A DNA stretch of 53,635 bases, from positions 1-53,635 of the forward strand of contig JACKJE010000020.1 in NCBI GenBank assembly GCA_020638135.1, in the 5' to 3' direction. The number at the start of each line of letters is the position of its first letter. The first letter of the stretch is position 1. A model generated the notes under the pieces. It had not been told where the DNA came from, did not search any database, and saw only the letters and a program-made list of their open reading frames with translations. Below, piece by piece: positions 35,380 to 43,867 of the stretch. The position numbers were made by a program, and so were the translations under genes. This DNA is from Methylobacteriaceae bacterium. GTDB lineage: Bacteria; Pseudomonadota; Alphaproteobacteria; Rhizobiales; Beijerinckiaceae.

Positions 35380-36534
35380 ATGATCAGGGACGAGGCTGCG
35401 TTCGCTAGCTTTCTCGAGAATGTACGCCGCTTCGTGCGCGAAAAGGCTATCCCGCGCGAGGCCGAAGTCGAGGCGCGCGACGAGGTTCCGCCCGATCTCG
35501 TGCAGACGATGCGCGAGGCCGGCTTTTTCGGCTGGAGCATTCCGGAGGAATATGGCGGCGCGGGCCTGACCACCGAAGAACTCGTCCTTGCCGCTCTTGA
35601 ACTCTCGCAATGCGCCGTCGCGTTTCGCGCGCGTGTCGGCACCAACACGGGCATCGGCGCCGAAGGCATCGTCGTCGACGGTACGGCGGCGCAGAAGGCG
35701 CGCTATCTGCCGCGCCTCGCGAGCGGCGAATGGACGTCGTGCCTCGCCGTCACCGAGCCGGATGCGGGTTCGGAAGCCTCCAACGTGAAGACGACCGCGC
35801 GGCGCGAAGGCGATTTTTATGTGCTGGACGGCGAGAAGCGCTACATCACCAATGCGCCGATCGCCGACCTCTTCACGATCACCGCGCGTACGGAGCCCGG
35901 AACGAAAGGCGCCAAGGGCGTGTCCGCCTTCATCGTGGAGCGCGGCGCAGCAGGCCTGACGACGGGAAAACCCTATCGCAAGATGGGACAGGCCGGATCG
36001 CCCGTCGGCTCGATCTTTCTCGACGGCTGTCGCGTGCCCGCCGAAAACCTGCTCGGCGGCCAAGCGGGCGCCGGCTTTCGCACCGTCATGAAGGCCCTCA
36101 ACAAGCAGCGCATTCATCTGGCCGCGCTTTCGACCGGACCTGCGATCCGCATGCTCGAACTGGCGATCGACCACGCCAAGACCCGCGTGCAATCCGGCGT
36201 TCCAATCTGCGAGCATCAGCTTGTCCAGGCGCTGATCGCGGATTGCCAGACGGAGATTTTCGCCGCGCGTTCGATGATTCTCGAGACCGCGCGCAGGCGC
36301 GATCGCGACGAGGACGTCACGCTCGAAGCTTCCATGTGTAAATATTTCGCGACGGAAATGTGCGCGCGCGTCGCCGACCGCTGCGTGCAGATATTCGGCG
36401 GCGCCGGCTATGTCGCCGATTATGCGCCGATCGAGCGCTGGTATCGCGACGTTCGTCTGTTCCGCCTGTACGAGGGCACGAGCCAGATCCATCAGATCAA
36501 CATCGCGCGACGCACGCTGAACGCTGGCGCATGA
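35380..36534 (+). CDS. Acyl-CoA dehydrogenase
   Basis: 384 residues, normal for short/medium-chain enzymes. Landmarks: CLAVTEPDAGSEASNVKT (substrate and FAD loop), GEKRYITNAPIADLF, QIFGGAGYVADYAPIERWYRD and catalytic Glu in LYEGTSQIHQINIARR. It lies 41 bases after the alcohol dehydrogenase and 46 before the CoA-transferase. The expected reaction is alpha,beta-desaturation of the CoA ester made by that transferase, passing electrons to ETF. Confidence 0.93.
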   Translation: MIRDEAAFASFLENVRRFVREKAIPREAEVEARDEVPPDLVQTMREAGFFGWSIPEEYGGAGLTTEELVLAALELSQCAVAFRARVGTNTGIGAEGIVVDGTAAQKARYLPRLASGEWTSCLAVTEPDAGSEASNVKTTARREGDFYVLDGEKRYITNAPIADLFTITARTEPGTKGAKGVSAFIVERGAAGLTTGKPYRKMGQAGSPVGSIFLDGCRVPAENLLGGQAGAGFRTVMKALNKQRIHLAALSTGPAIRMLELAIDHAKTRVQSGVPICEHQLVQALIADCQTEIFAARSMILETARRRDRDEDVTLEASMCKYFATEMCARVADRCVQIFGGAGYVADYAPIERWYRDVRLFRLYEGTSQIHQINIARRTLNAGA

Positions 36535-36580
36535 CAATTGCGGCGCGCCGTGGACGCCGCCGCCACGAGAGGAACTACGC

Positions 36581-37777
36581 ATGAGCGGGCCACTTGCGGG
36601 TCTCAAGGTTCTCGATATCGCGACGATCATCGCCGCGCCGTTGGCGGCGACATTGCTCGCCGATTACGGGGCCGAGGTGCTGAAGGTCGAAATGCCCGGC
36701 CAGGGCGACGGCGTGCGCTACTTTCCGCCCTTCAAGGAGGGCAAGCCGCTGTGGTGGAAGACGGCGAACCGCAACAAGAAATTCGCGACGCTCGATTTGC
36801 GCACGCCCGAAGGCCTTGTCTTGTTCAAGCGGTTGCTGCCAAAATTCGACGTGCTGATCGAGAATTTTCGACCCGGCACGCTCGACCGCTGGGGCCTGTC
36901 GAAGGAAGTCCTCTGGGAAATCCAGCCGCGCCTTGTCATCTTGCGCGCGACTGGCTTCGGGCAGGACGGACCCTATCGCGACAGGCCGGGCTTTGCGCGC
37001 ATCTTCGAGGCGATGGGCGGGCTCACCTACATCACCGGCGAACCGGACGGCGAACCGATGCATCCCGGCTATCCGATCGGCGACGCCATCGGCGGCCTGT
37101 TCGGCGCCGTCGGCGTTCTGTCGGCGCTCTGGAAGCGTGCGCGCGATCCGCAAGCGCCGGGCGAAGAGATCGATCTGGCGCTGACCGAGGCGACATTCCG
37201 GCTGCTCGACATCCTGCCGATCGAATTCGACCAGCTTGGCGTCGTGCGCAATCGCATCGGCAATTCCAACGGCTATTCGGCGCCGGCGGCCGTCTATCGC
37301 ACCAGGGACGATCGCTGGGTGACGCTGGCCGGCTCCACCAACGCGCTCTATGCCGCAAATTGCCGCGCGATCGGCCGGCCGGAACTGATCGACGACCCGC
37401 GCTTTTCCAACAATGCGCAACGCGTCGAGCATTCCGGCGAACTCAACGCGATCTTTTCCGCCTGGTGCGCCGCGCATTCGCTCGAGGAGACGCTGGCGGC
37501 CTTCGGCAAGGAGCAGGGCACGATCGCGCCGATCTATTCGATCGACCAGATCGCCGCCGATCCACAGGCGCAGGCGCGCGAGATCATCACGCGTGTGCCG
37601 GACAAGGACTTCGGCGAGGTGGCGATGGCGAACGTCGTCCCGCGTTTTTCGCGCGACCCCGGCAGCGTGCGCTCCACAGCCGGCGACATCGGTCAGGACA
37701 ATGCCGAAATCTTTGGAGGCTGGCTCGGGTTGTCGGACGACGAGATGAGCGAACTCGCGCGAAAAAAAGCAATTTGA
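36581..37777 (+). CDS. Family III CoA-transferase (CaiB/BaiF)
   Basis: 398 residues. Family III features: GLKVLDIATIIAAPLAATLLADYGAEV near the N-terminus, KFATLDLRTPEG, IENFRPGTLDRWGL and catalytic Asp168 in GYPIGDAIGG. It moves CoA between carboxylates, here probably activating the acid of the imported compound. It sits between the acyl-CoA dehydrogenase and an SDR in one direction, so a CoA-dependent degradative pathway is implied. Confidence 0.93.
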   Translation: MSGPLAGLKVLDIATIIAAPLAATLLADYGAEVLKVEMPGQGDGVRYFPPFKEGKPLWWKTANRNKKFATLDLRTPEGLVLFKRLLPKFDVLIENFRPGTLDRWGLSKEVLWEIQPRLVILRATGFGQDGPYRDRPGFARIFEAMGGLTYITGEPDGEPMHPGYPIGDAIGGLFGAVGVLSALWKRARDPQAPGEEIDLALTEATFRLLDILPIEFDQLGVVRNRIGNSNGYSAPAAVYRTRDDRWVTLAGSTNALYAANCRAIGRPELIDDPRFSNNAQRVEHSGELNAIFSAWCAAHSLEETLAAFGKEQGTIAPIYSIDQIAADPQAQAREIITRVPDKDFGEVAMANVVPRFSRDPGSVRSTAGDIGQDNAEIFGGWLGLSDDEMSELARKKAI

Positions 37778-37838
37778 AGCGGCGCGTCACACAGCGAAGC
37801 CGGACTGGCATCGGGCGACACTGAACGGGGAGGAGCGC

Positions 37839-38678
37839 ATGGGCAGACTGGCAGGCAAGGTGGCGATCGTGACGGGGGGCGCCAGCGGCATTGGTCGCGC
37901 CACCGTCGAGAGGTTCGTGCAGGAAGGCGCGAACGTGGTCATCGCGGACTTGCAGGACGACAAGGGCGAACGTCTCGTCGAGGAACTCGGCGCCAGCACG
38001 CGCTATCTGCGCGTGGATGTCGGCGAGGAAGCCGACATCGAGGCGCTGGTCGCGTATGCGGTGAACACCTTCGGCCGTCTCGATTGCATTTTCAACAATG
38101 CGGGTTTTCCCGGCGTGACAGGCTCGATCCTCGATACGCCGATCGACGAGGTGGACGTCACGATGCGCGTGCTGTTCCGTGGGGTGCTGCTCGGCATGAA
38201 GCACGCGGGCCGCGTCATGCGTGCGCAGGGCTCCGGCTCCATCATCTCGACAGCGTCGGTCGCCGGGATCGGCACGGGCTTCGGTCCACATGTCTACAGC
38301 GCGGCCAAGGCGGCGGTCATCCATCTGACCGAAACGGTCGCCAAGGAGCTCGGCGAATCCAATGTGCGCGTCAACTGTATTTGCCCGGGCGGCATTGCGA
38401 CGCCGATCTTCGGCAAGGGCATGGGGCTCGCCACGCAGGTCGCCGACCAGACGGTGGAGCCGATGAAGGCGGTTCTGGCGGGCATGCAGGCCATTCCGCG
38501 CGCCGGCCTGCCGCAGGACATAGCCAATGCGGCGCTGTTCCTCGCCAGCGACGATTCGAGCTTCGTCAACGGCCACGCTCTGGTGGTCGATGGCGGCCTG
38601 ATCGGCGGTCGCAAATGGTCGGAGATCGAAGAGCGCCGCAGGATGACGCGCGCCGCATTCGGGCTTTCTCCGGAATAG
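37839..38678 (+). CDS. Short-chain dehydrogenase/reductase
   Basis: 279 residues, classical SDR. Cofactor motif TGGASGIG at 12-19, Asp37 (VIADLQ) for NAD, NNAG at 86-89, Ser140, Tyr153 and Lys157 (YSAAK). ATG 37839 follows GGGGAGGAG. It may be the hydroxyacyl-CoA or alcohol dehydrogenase of the set. It is the last gene before a 167-base gap and the convergent TetR gene. Confidence 0.92.
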   Translation: MGRLAGKVAIVTGGASGIGRATVERFVQEGANVVIADLQDDKGERLVEELGASTRYLRVDVGEEADIEALVAYAVNTFGRLDCIFNNAGFPGVTGSILDTPIDEVDVTMRVLFRGVLLGMKHAGRVMRAQGSGSIISTASVAGIGTGFGPHVYSAAKAAVIHLTETVAKELGESNVRVNCICPGGIATPIFGKGMGLATQVADQTVEPMKAVLAGMQAIPRAGLPQDIANAALFLASDDSSFVNGHALVVDGGLIGGRKWSEIEERRRMTRAAFGLSPE

Positions 38679-38845
38679 CGCTCGCACATTGCTGTCCGTC
38701 TTGAGCGCTCACCAGCACGGAAAGAAAAGTACGCGCTCGGCGCCGGAATTTTGCTTCGGAATTCCGCCTTGGGTCATGAACGGCCCTAACCGACGAGCGC
38801 CGGAAAGGTCTGCTAACCGCCCGGAGGGGCCTTCGCGAAAGTCCG

Positions 38846-39463
38846 CTACCGAGATGGATATTTCAAGGCCGCCTGATCGAGCACTGCGCCGGACGCCTTC
38901 GCCGCCACTTCCGCGAGCGACGGATCTCGCGTGACCATGGCGGCGACGATTGCACCGTCCATCAACAGGCTGATCTGATGGGCCAGGGAGACCGGATCAG
39001 CGGCGCCGGCTTCCATCGCGAGAGTCGAGATTGACTGCAACACAGCCGATTTGTGGCGCAGGGCAAGTTCCCGCATGCGCGGGTCGCTCTTGTCGTGCTC
39101 GCCCACCGCATTGATAAAGGGGCAGCCGTAGAAGTCTTCGCGCTCGAACCATTGCTTCAGCAGCGGAAAGATGCGGTCGAGTTTTTCGCGCGGCGCCTGC
39201 GGCCCGGACATCAGCGCCGGCAGGAACCAGTCGCGCCACCGCTGGCCCTCTTCTTCCAGCACGGCTTCAACCAGCCGGTTCTTCGAACCAAATATCTTGT
39301 AGAGCGTCATTTTGGCGACGCCCGCCTCGCGCAGCACGGCGTCGACGCCGGTCGCCGAAATCCCGTGCGAGCAGAAGAGCCGCGTGGCCGCCAGCACCAG
39401 CCTTTCGCGCGGGTTGAGAGCGGCGACGTCGGCCGAACCGGCGGGGCAGATCATCTCGTTCAT
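38846..39463 (-). CDS. TetR-family regulator of the cyanase operon (predicted)
   Basis: 205 residues from ATG 39463. Helix-turn-helix: LVLAATRLFCSHGISATGVD, then AGVAKMTLYKIFGSKNRLV. The C-terminal domain contains YGCPFINAVGEHDK, typical of a TetR subgroup often found beside OsmC or redox genes. The longer frame (to 39619) runs through the promoter region and is not protein-like. It is divergent from the osmC-like gene across 202 bases that hold two palindromes, one of which overlaps the predicted transcription start. Confidence 0.88.
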   Translation of the reverse strand: MNEMICPAGSADVAALNPRERLVLAATRLFCSHGISATGVDAVLREAGVAKMTLYKIFGSKNRLVEAVLEEEGQRWRDWFLPALMSGPQAPREKLDRIFPLLKQWFEREDFYGCPFINAVGEHDKSDPRMRELALRHKSAVLQSISTLAMEAGAADPVSLAHQISLLMDGAIVAAMVTRDPSLAEVAAKASGAVLDQAALKYPSR

Positions 39464-39581
39464 GGGCGGCGCCCCTTTCGTGAGCATGGGTCCAATGGCC
39501 CAAATGCAGAATGACGTTCCATGTGGCGCCGGAATGCCGGGCGCTCGGCTACCCAACCCAGCAAATGCAGCAAATTCGCAC

Positions 39582-39596
39582 TTCCAGCTTCTGGAA
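39582..39596. promoter_or_regulatory. Palindrome TTCCAG-CTT-CTGGAA
   Basis: A perfect inverted repeat with 6-bp arms in the divergent region, 6 bases upstream of the sigma-54-like site. It could be a second operator or an activator site. A 9-base direct repeat CAAATGCAG also occurs at 39501 and 39562. Confidence 0.45.
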
Positions 39597-39602
39597 CCAA
39601 TC

Positions 39603-39617
39603 TGGCACGCTCCATGC
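39603..39617 (+). promoter_or_regulatory. Sigma-54-like promoter TGGCACG-N4-ATGC
   Basis: The -24 element is perfect (TGGCACG) and GG-N10-GC spacing is exact; the -12 element reads ATGC instead of TTGC. Predicted start near 39629, inside the downstream palindrome, 37 bases before the osmC-like ATG. No enhancer-binding regulator gene is next to it, so a sigma-70 promoter remains possible. Confidence 0.4.
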
Positions 39618-39620
39618 AAT

Positions 39621-39638
39621 AGACAGACCGGTCAGTCT
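39621..39638. promoter_or_regulatory. TetR-type operator AGACAGACCGGTCAGTCT
   Basis: An 18-bp near-perfect palindrome centred on GACCGGTC (only the pair A/A between core and arms is mismatched). AGACCGGTC-type palindromes are typical TetR/NemR-like operators. It lies 28 bases before the osmC-like start, between it and the predicted promoter. Confidence 0.65.
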
Positions 39639-39665
39639 CTATAGCTCATCCACTGGAGGAACGCC

Positions 39666-40208
39666 ATGACCGCTCTGAAGGAAGAAATTGTTCTCACGGG
39701 TTGCCTCGCCCCGATCGACAAGGGCGGTCTCGACGGCCTGATCGCCTCGGGCAAGGCCAATCCGAAAGCGATCAAGACGCTGAAGTGCAAAACGGTCGCG
39801 GAAGGCAAGTTCCGTCACCTCAACTACATCCGCAACCTTCAGCCCTACATCGTGGACGAACCGCCGGCGCTGCTCGGCGACGATACCGCGCCGAACCCTT
39901 CCGAAGCCTCGCTTGCGGCTCTTGGCTCCTGCATCGCTGTCGGTCTGCACGCCAACGCCGTGCACCGCGGCTGGACCGTCCGCAAGCTCGAACTCTCGCT
40001 CGAGGGCGATCTCAACATTACCGGCGTCTGGGGCACGGGCGATCTCAGCGACAAGCCGGTCGGCTTCACGGACGTGCGCATCAAGGTCGACATGGAATGC
40101 GACGGCGTCCCGAAGGAAGAGATCGAGAAGCTGATCGCGCACGTGACCAAGTGGTCGCCCGTCGCCAACACCTTCATCCGTCCGGTCAATCTCGAAATCG
40201 GCCTCTGA
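39666..40208 (+). CDS. OsmC-family protein lacking the second conserved cysteine
   Basis: 180 residues. The OsmC/Ohr fold is indicated by NPSEASLAALGSCIAVGLHANA, with Cys89 at the peroxidatic position. The second cysteine, usually in a CPxxN-like segment, is replaced by Trp163-Ser164 in HVTKWSPVANTF, so a standard two-cysteine peroxidase cycle cannot run. Extra cysteines occur at 13, 41 and 145. It may act on a thiol or sulfur species rather than hydroperoxide. It is the first gene of the cyanase operon, with GGAGG before ATG 39666. Confidence 0.85.
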   Translation: MTALKEEIVLTGCLAPIDKGGLDGLIASGKANPKAIKTLKCKTVAEGKFRHLNYIRNLQPYIVDEPPALLGDDTAPNPSEASLAALGSCIAVGLHANAVHRGWTVRKLELSLEGDLNITGVWGTGDLSDKPVGFTDVRIKVDMECDGVPKEEIEKLIAHVTKWSPVANTFIRPVNLEIGL

Positions 40209-40224
40209 TCGAAAGGAGGGGGCC

Positions 40225-41340
40225 ATGGCGCTCCAGGAAGCATTGATCGAAAAGCCTGCGACCGAAAACGCTGTGGCTCTCCGTGAGGCCGTCCGCAAGA
40301 TCGCGACCTGCGAACTCAACGCGCAGGTCGCCGACATCGACAAGGGCCTCTACCCCGCCGACACGATGCGCGCCTTCGGCAAGGCCGGCGCATGGGCGAC
40401 GCATCTCGCGCCCGACGGCAAGGCGGATCTGCGCGAGGCGATAGCCAACATGGCGATCATCTCGCAGACCTGCACGTCGACCGGCTTCATGGCCTGGTGC
40501 CAGGACACGCTCGCCTGGTACGTGCTCAACACCGACAATGTCGAATTGCGCGAACGCCTCCTGCCGCGCATCGCCTCGGGCGCGCAACTCGGCGGCACCG
40601 GCCTCTCCAATCCGATGAAGACCTTCTACGCCATCGAGCAGTTGCGTCTGAAGGCCAAGCGCGTGAAGGGCGGCTACACGGTGCGCGGCATCCTGCCGTG
40701 GGTCTCCAACCTCGGCCCCGACCATCTCTTCGGCGCAATTTGCGAAGTCGAGGAAGACAACCAGCGCGTGATGTTCCTCGCCGATTGCGCTGGTCCCGGC
40801 GTGACGCTGAAACCCTGCGAGCCCTTCCTTGCGATGGACGGCACGGGCACCTACGCCGTGCAGTTCCGCGACGCCTTCGTGCCCGACAGCATGGTCCTGT
40901 CGCACGAGGCGATGAGCTATGTGAAGAAGGTGCGCGCCGGCTTCCTGCTTCTGCAGTTCGGCATGGCTTTCGGCCTCATCCGCGACTGCATCGCCATGAT
41001 GCGTGAGGTGAAGCCCGCGCTCGGCCACATCAATTCCTACCTGCCCGACCAGCCCGAGCATTTCGAGGAGACGCTCGCCAAGGTCGAGGCGGAAATCATG
41101 CAGCTCGCGCGCACGCCGTACGACGCGGACATCGCCTATTGGCGGCGCATCATCGAATTGCGGCTCGCCGGCGGCGATGCGAGCGTGGCTGCGGCCAATG
41201 CGGCCATGCTCCATTGTGGCGCTCGCGGCTATGTCGCCGCTCACCGGGCCCAGCGCCGACTGCGCGAGGCATGGTTCATCGCCATCGTCACGCCGGCCAC
41301 CAAGCAGCTGCGCAAGATGCTCGCCGATACGGCGCACTGA
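40225..41340 (+). CDS. Acyl-CoA-dehydrogenase-fold flavoprotein, possible monooxygenase
   Basis: 371 residues with the acyl-CoA dehydrogenase fold, but the usual TEPxAGSD loop reads GTGLSNPMKTF and no YEGT catalytic Glu segment is seen (the C-terminus reads HCGARGYVAAHRAQRRLREAWF). Such divergence is typical of DszC/SfnB-like flavin monooxygenases of this superfamily, several of which act on sulfur compounds. The function here is inferred from that and from rhodanese and cyanase neighbours. It lies 16 bases after the OsmC gene, with a strong AAGGAGGGGG ribosome site. Confidence 0.75.
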   Translation: MALQEALIEKPATENAVALREAVRKIATCELNAQVADIDKGLYPADTMRAFGKAGAWATHLAPDGKADLREAIANMAIISQTCTSTGFMAWCQDTLAWYVLNTDNVELRERLLPRIASGAQLGGTGLSNPMKTFYAIEQLRLKAKRVKGGYTVRGILPWVSNLGPDHLFGAICEVEEDNQRVMFLADCAGPGVTLKPCEPFLAMDGTGTYAVQFRDAFVPDSMVLSHEAMSYVKKVRAGFLLLQFGMAFGLIRDCIAMMREVKPALGHINSYLPDQPEHFEETLAKVEAEIMQLARTPYDADIAYWRRIIELRLAGGDASVAAANAAMLHCGARGYVAAHRAQRRLREAWFIAIVTPATKQLRKMLADTAH

Positions 41341-41403
41341 GATCCGGCCAGCCCGCCGGGTGACGGCCGAACGCGGCCGCTTTGGAAGAGAACGGAGTTC
41401 GTC

Positions 41404-42273
41404 ATGACCGAGGTTCTGATCGCCGCCCCGGAACTTGCGACATTCATGAAATCCCATCCGACCGTCGTCATCGATACGCGGTCGCCGGACGCCTACGCCG
41501 CCGGGCACATTCCCGGCGCCGTCAACGTGCACGAAATCTTCACCTATCTCGCGACCTCGACTCCCGAGGGCATGAGCGAATTGAAGGCGAAATTCGCGGA
41601 AGCCTTCGCCAAGGCGGGACTGACCGGCAAGGAAACCGCGGTCATCTACGAACAGTCGATGAATTCCGGCTTCGGCCAGTCGTGCCGCGGCTATTACATC
41701 CTCGCCTTCCTCGGCTATGCGAACGCGAAAGTCCTGCACGGCGGGTTCGACGCCTGGAAGGCGGCGGGACTTCCGCTCTCGACCGAGGCGCCTTCGCCCG
41801 CCATGGGCGGTTTCGCGGTCGACCCGGTCGCCGGCGATATTCTGATCGACGCCAAGACCATGCTGGCTGCGGTGGGCGATCCGAAGATCGTGCTGCTCGA
41901 TGTGCGAGACGTCGACGAATGGATCGGGGACTCGTCCTCGCCCTACGGCAAGGATTTCTGCCCGCGCAAGGGCCGCATTCCCGGCGCCGTCTGGCTCGAA
42001 TGGTACCGCATGATGAAGCCGACCGCCGAAGGACCGCGGTTCAAGTCGAAGGACGAGATTCTGGCGGAATGCGCGACCGTCGGCATTACGCCCGCGTCCA
42101 CTGTCTACCTCTACTGCTTCAAGGGCGCGCGCGCCTCCAACACTTTCGTTGCGCTGAAGAACGCGGGCGTGAAGGACGTGCGCATGTATTTCGGCTCCTG
42201 GAACGAATGGTCGCGCGATCCGTCGCTGCCGATCGAAGAGGGCCTGCCCCTCGCAGCGCCGAAGGCTGCGTGA
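41404..42273 (+). CDS. Tandem-domain rhodanese sulfurtransferase
   Basis: 289 residues with two rhodanese domains. The first (residues 1-130; VVIDTRSPDAYAAGHIPGAVN) has a degenerate active loop (SGFGQSCRGYYI). The second (150-280; VLLDVRDVDEWIG) has active-site Cys238 in CFKGARAS, close to the CxxGxR form. It moves a sulfane sulfur, for example between thiosulfate or persulfide and an acceptor such as cyanide. Location before a cyanase operon suggests a role in producing or handling a cyanide-, thiocyanate- or thiol-derived group. Confidence 0.9.
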   Translation: MTEVLIAAPELATFMKSHPTVVIDTRSPDAYAAGHIPGAVNVHEIFTYLATSTPEGMSELKAKFAEAFAKAGLTGKETAVIYEQSMNSGFGQSCRGYYILAFLGYANAKVLHGGFDAWKAAGLPLSTEAPSPAMGGFAVDPVAGDILIDAKTMLAAVGDPKIVLLDVRDVDEWIGDSSSPYGKDFCPRKGRIPGAVWLEWYRMMKPTAEGPRFKSKDEILAECATVGITPASTVYLYCFKGARASNTFVALKNAGVKDVRMYFGSWNEWSRDPSLPIEEGLPLAAPKAA

Positions 42274-42276
42274 CGC

Positions 42277-42876
42277 ATGACCGAGATCGAGCACTTCTTC
42301 ACGCCGGTCTCGGGCTACGCATATCTCGGCCATGACGCTCTGCTGCGTCTGGCCGGGGAATATGGCGCGCATGTTCGCCAACGCCCCGTCGATATTGCGC
42401 GCGTCTTCGTGGAGGGTGGATCGACGCCGCCGGCCAAACAATCCGACGCGCGTCGCGCGTATCGCGCCACCGACATAGCCCGGTGGGCCGAAGCGCGCGG
42501 ATTGCCAGTCAACGCGAAACCGCGGTTCTGGCCGACAGATGGTGCGCCGGCGGCGCGCGTGATCATCGCGGCCGACCGAATGAATGGTCCGGTCGACCGA
42601 CTGGCTCGCGCGACGCTTGCGGCCTGTTGGGCGCGCGATCTCGACATCGCCACAGAAGATACGCTGTCGATGCTGGTTCGCGAATGCGGACTCGATCCAC
42701 GGCTCGTCCTGCAAGTCGCGGCGGAGCCGGAAACGCAGACGATCTTCGAAGCGAATACCCAGGCCGCGATCGACGCGGGCGTCTTCGGATCCCCGACCTA
42801 TCTCGTCGAGGGCGAGATCTTCTTCGGCCAGGACAGGCTCGACTTCGTTCGCCGCGCGCTGGAGCGCGCATCATGA
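42277..42876 (+). CDS. DsbA-fold 2-hydroxychromene-2-carboxylate isomerase-like protein
   Basis: 199 residues. It begins EIEHFFTPVSGYAYLGHDAL, with Val-Ser-Gly-Tyr in place of a redox CxxC, and has the conserved cis-Pro loop FGSPTYLVEGEIFFGQDRLDFV near the C-terminus. Related enzymes use glutathione for isomerisation or conjugate processing. It starts 3 bases after the rhodanese stop. It is a distant relative of the isomerase at 15273, not a recent copy. Confidence 0.83.
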   Translation: MTEIEHFFTPVSGYAYLGHDALLRLAGEYGAHVRQRPVDIARVFVEGGSTPPAKQSDARRAYRATDIARWAEARGLPVNAKPRFWPTDGAPAARVIIAADRMNGPVDRLARATLAACWARDLDIATEDTLSMLVRECGLDPRLVLQVAAEPETQTIFEANTQAAIDAGVFGSPTYLVEGEIFFGQDRLDFVRRALERAS

Positions 42877-42989
42877 CGATACGTCGCAGTCAGGCCGCGC
42901 CGCCCGGCACAGCGCTTGCTTCGATGGCAGAAAATCGGCGCGACAGGCACGCGCCGCAATCAACGAATGTCATGCAGGAGGGTCAATGA
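42873..42989 (+). CDS. Possible 38-residue coupling peptide
   Basis: ATG 42873 overlaps the stop of the isomerase gene as ATGA and its own stop overlaps the ATPase ATG (42986) as ATGA. The product (MTIRRSQAAPPG, later NVMQEGQ) is hydrophilic with no recognised family. It may serve only to carry ribosomes across the 110-base gap. Confidence 0.3.
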   Translation: MTIRRSQAAPPGTALASMAENRRDRHAPQSTNVMQEGQ

Positions 42990-43846
42990 CTGCGGCGGCA
43001 GAAAGACATCGCGGTCGAAAGCCCGGAGCGCATATTGCAGTGACCGGCGTCAGCCATCGATTCCGTCGCAACGCGACCTATGCGCTGACCGATGTCGATT
43101 TCGAAATCCAGCCCTGCGAAGCGGTTGCGCTCGTCGGCCGTTCGGGCTGCGGCAAGTCGACCCTGCTCCACATCATGTCCGGTCTCACCACGCCGACCAA
43201 GGGCGAAATCCGGCTCGACGGCGCGCTGGTGAAAGGTCCGTCGCCCGAATGCGTCGTGATGTTTCAGCAGCCTCATCTCTTCCCATGGATGACGGTCGCC
43301 CAGAGCGTCGGACTGGGCCTCAAATTCGCCGGCAGGCCGAAGAAGGAGATCGAGGCGCGCGTCCGGGAACTTCTCGCGCTGGTCGAACTCGACGGCTACG
43401 AGAAGCGCAACGTCCAGGAGCTCTCGGGCGGCCAGCAGCAGCGCGTCGCGCTGGCGCGTTCACTCGCCGTGCATCCGGAAGTTCTGTTCCTCGACGAACC
43501 GTTCTCCGCGCTCGATCTCGTCACGCGCCGCGCGCTGCAGCAGGACGTGCGCCGGATCGCAACCGAGATCGGCATCACGCTGGTCATCGTTACGCATGAC
43601 ATTCCCGAGGCGGTCACGATGGCCGACCGCGCCATTGTCATGGCGCCGAACCCCGGCCGCATCTTCGACATCGTGCCGATCGACCTGGACGATGCCGACA
43701 GGGCCGAGCGCAGGCCCGCCGCACAAGCCGCGCAAGAGCGCTTGCAGAAATCCTTCGAGGGCGCCTCCGGCCGCTCCGTGGAACTCGCCGCCGCCCGCCA
43801 GGCGGGCGGCGAAACCCTGCGGCTCGCCGCTGCGGGACAACGCTGA
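42986..43846 (+). CDS. ABC transporter ATP-binding protein, cyanate/nitrate type
   Basis: 286 residues from ATG 42986 (GGAGGG upstream). Canonical motifs: Walker A GRSGCGKST, Q-loop VMFQQPHLFPW, signature LSGGQQQR, Walker B LFLDEP and H-loop VTHD. It belongs to the NrtD/SsuB/TauB group. The order ATPase, binding protein, permease, cyanase suggests import of cyanate or a cyanate precursor. Confidence 0.9.
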   Translation: MTAAAERHRGRKPGAHIAVTGVSHRFRRNATYALTDVDFEIQPCEAVALVGRSGCGKSTLLHIMSGLTTPTKGEIRLDGALVKGPSPECVVMFQQPHLFPWMTVAQSVGLGLKFAGRPKKEIEARVRELLALVELDGYEKRNVQELSGGQQQRVALARSLAVHPEVLFLDEPFSALDLVTRRALQQDVRRIATEIGITLVIVTHDIPEAVTMADRAIVMAPNPGRIFDIVPIDLDDADRAERRPAAQAAQERLQKSFEGASGRSVELAAARQAGGETLRLAAAGQR

Positions 43847-43867
43847 GATAACAGAGGGAAGATCGAT

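Noticed and set aside
38740..38790. Stem CGGAATT / AATTCCG between the SDR and TetR genes as terminator
   Set aside because: No T run follows on either strand; could be chance.
40186..42714. 842-residue minus-strand open frame opposite the acyl-CoA-dehydrogenase-like and rhodanese genes
   Set aside because: Rich in Arg/His/Gly/Ala with no domain logic; it is the antisense shadow of three clear genes in high-GC DNA.
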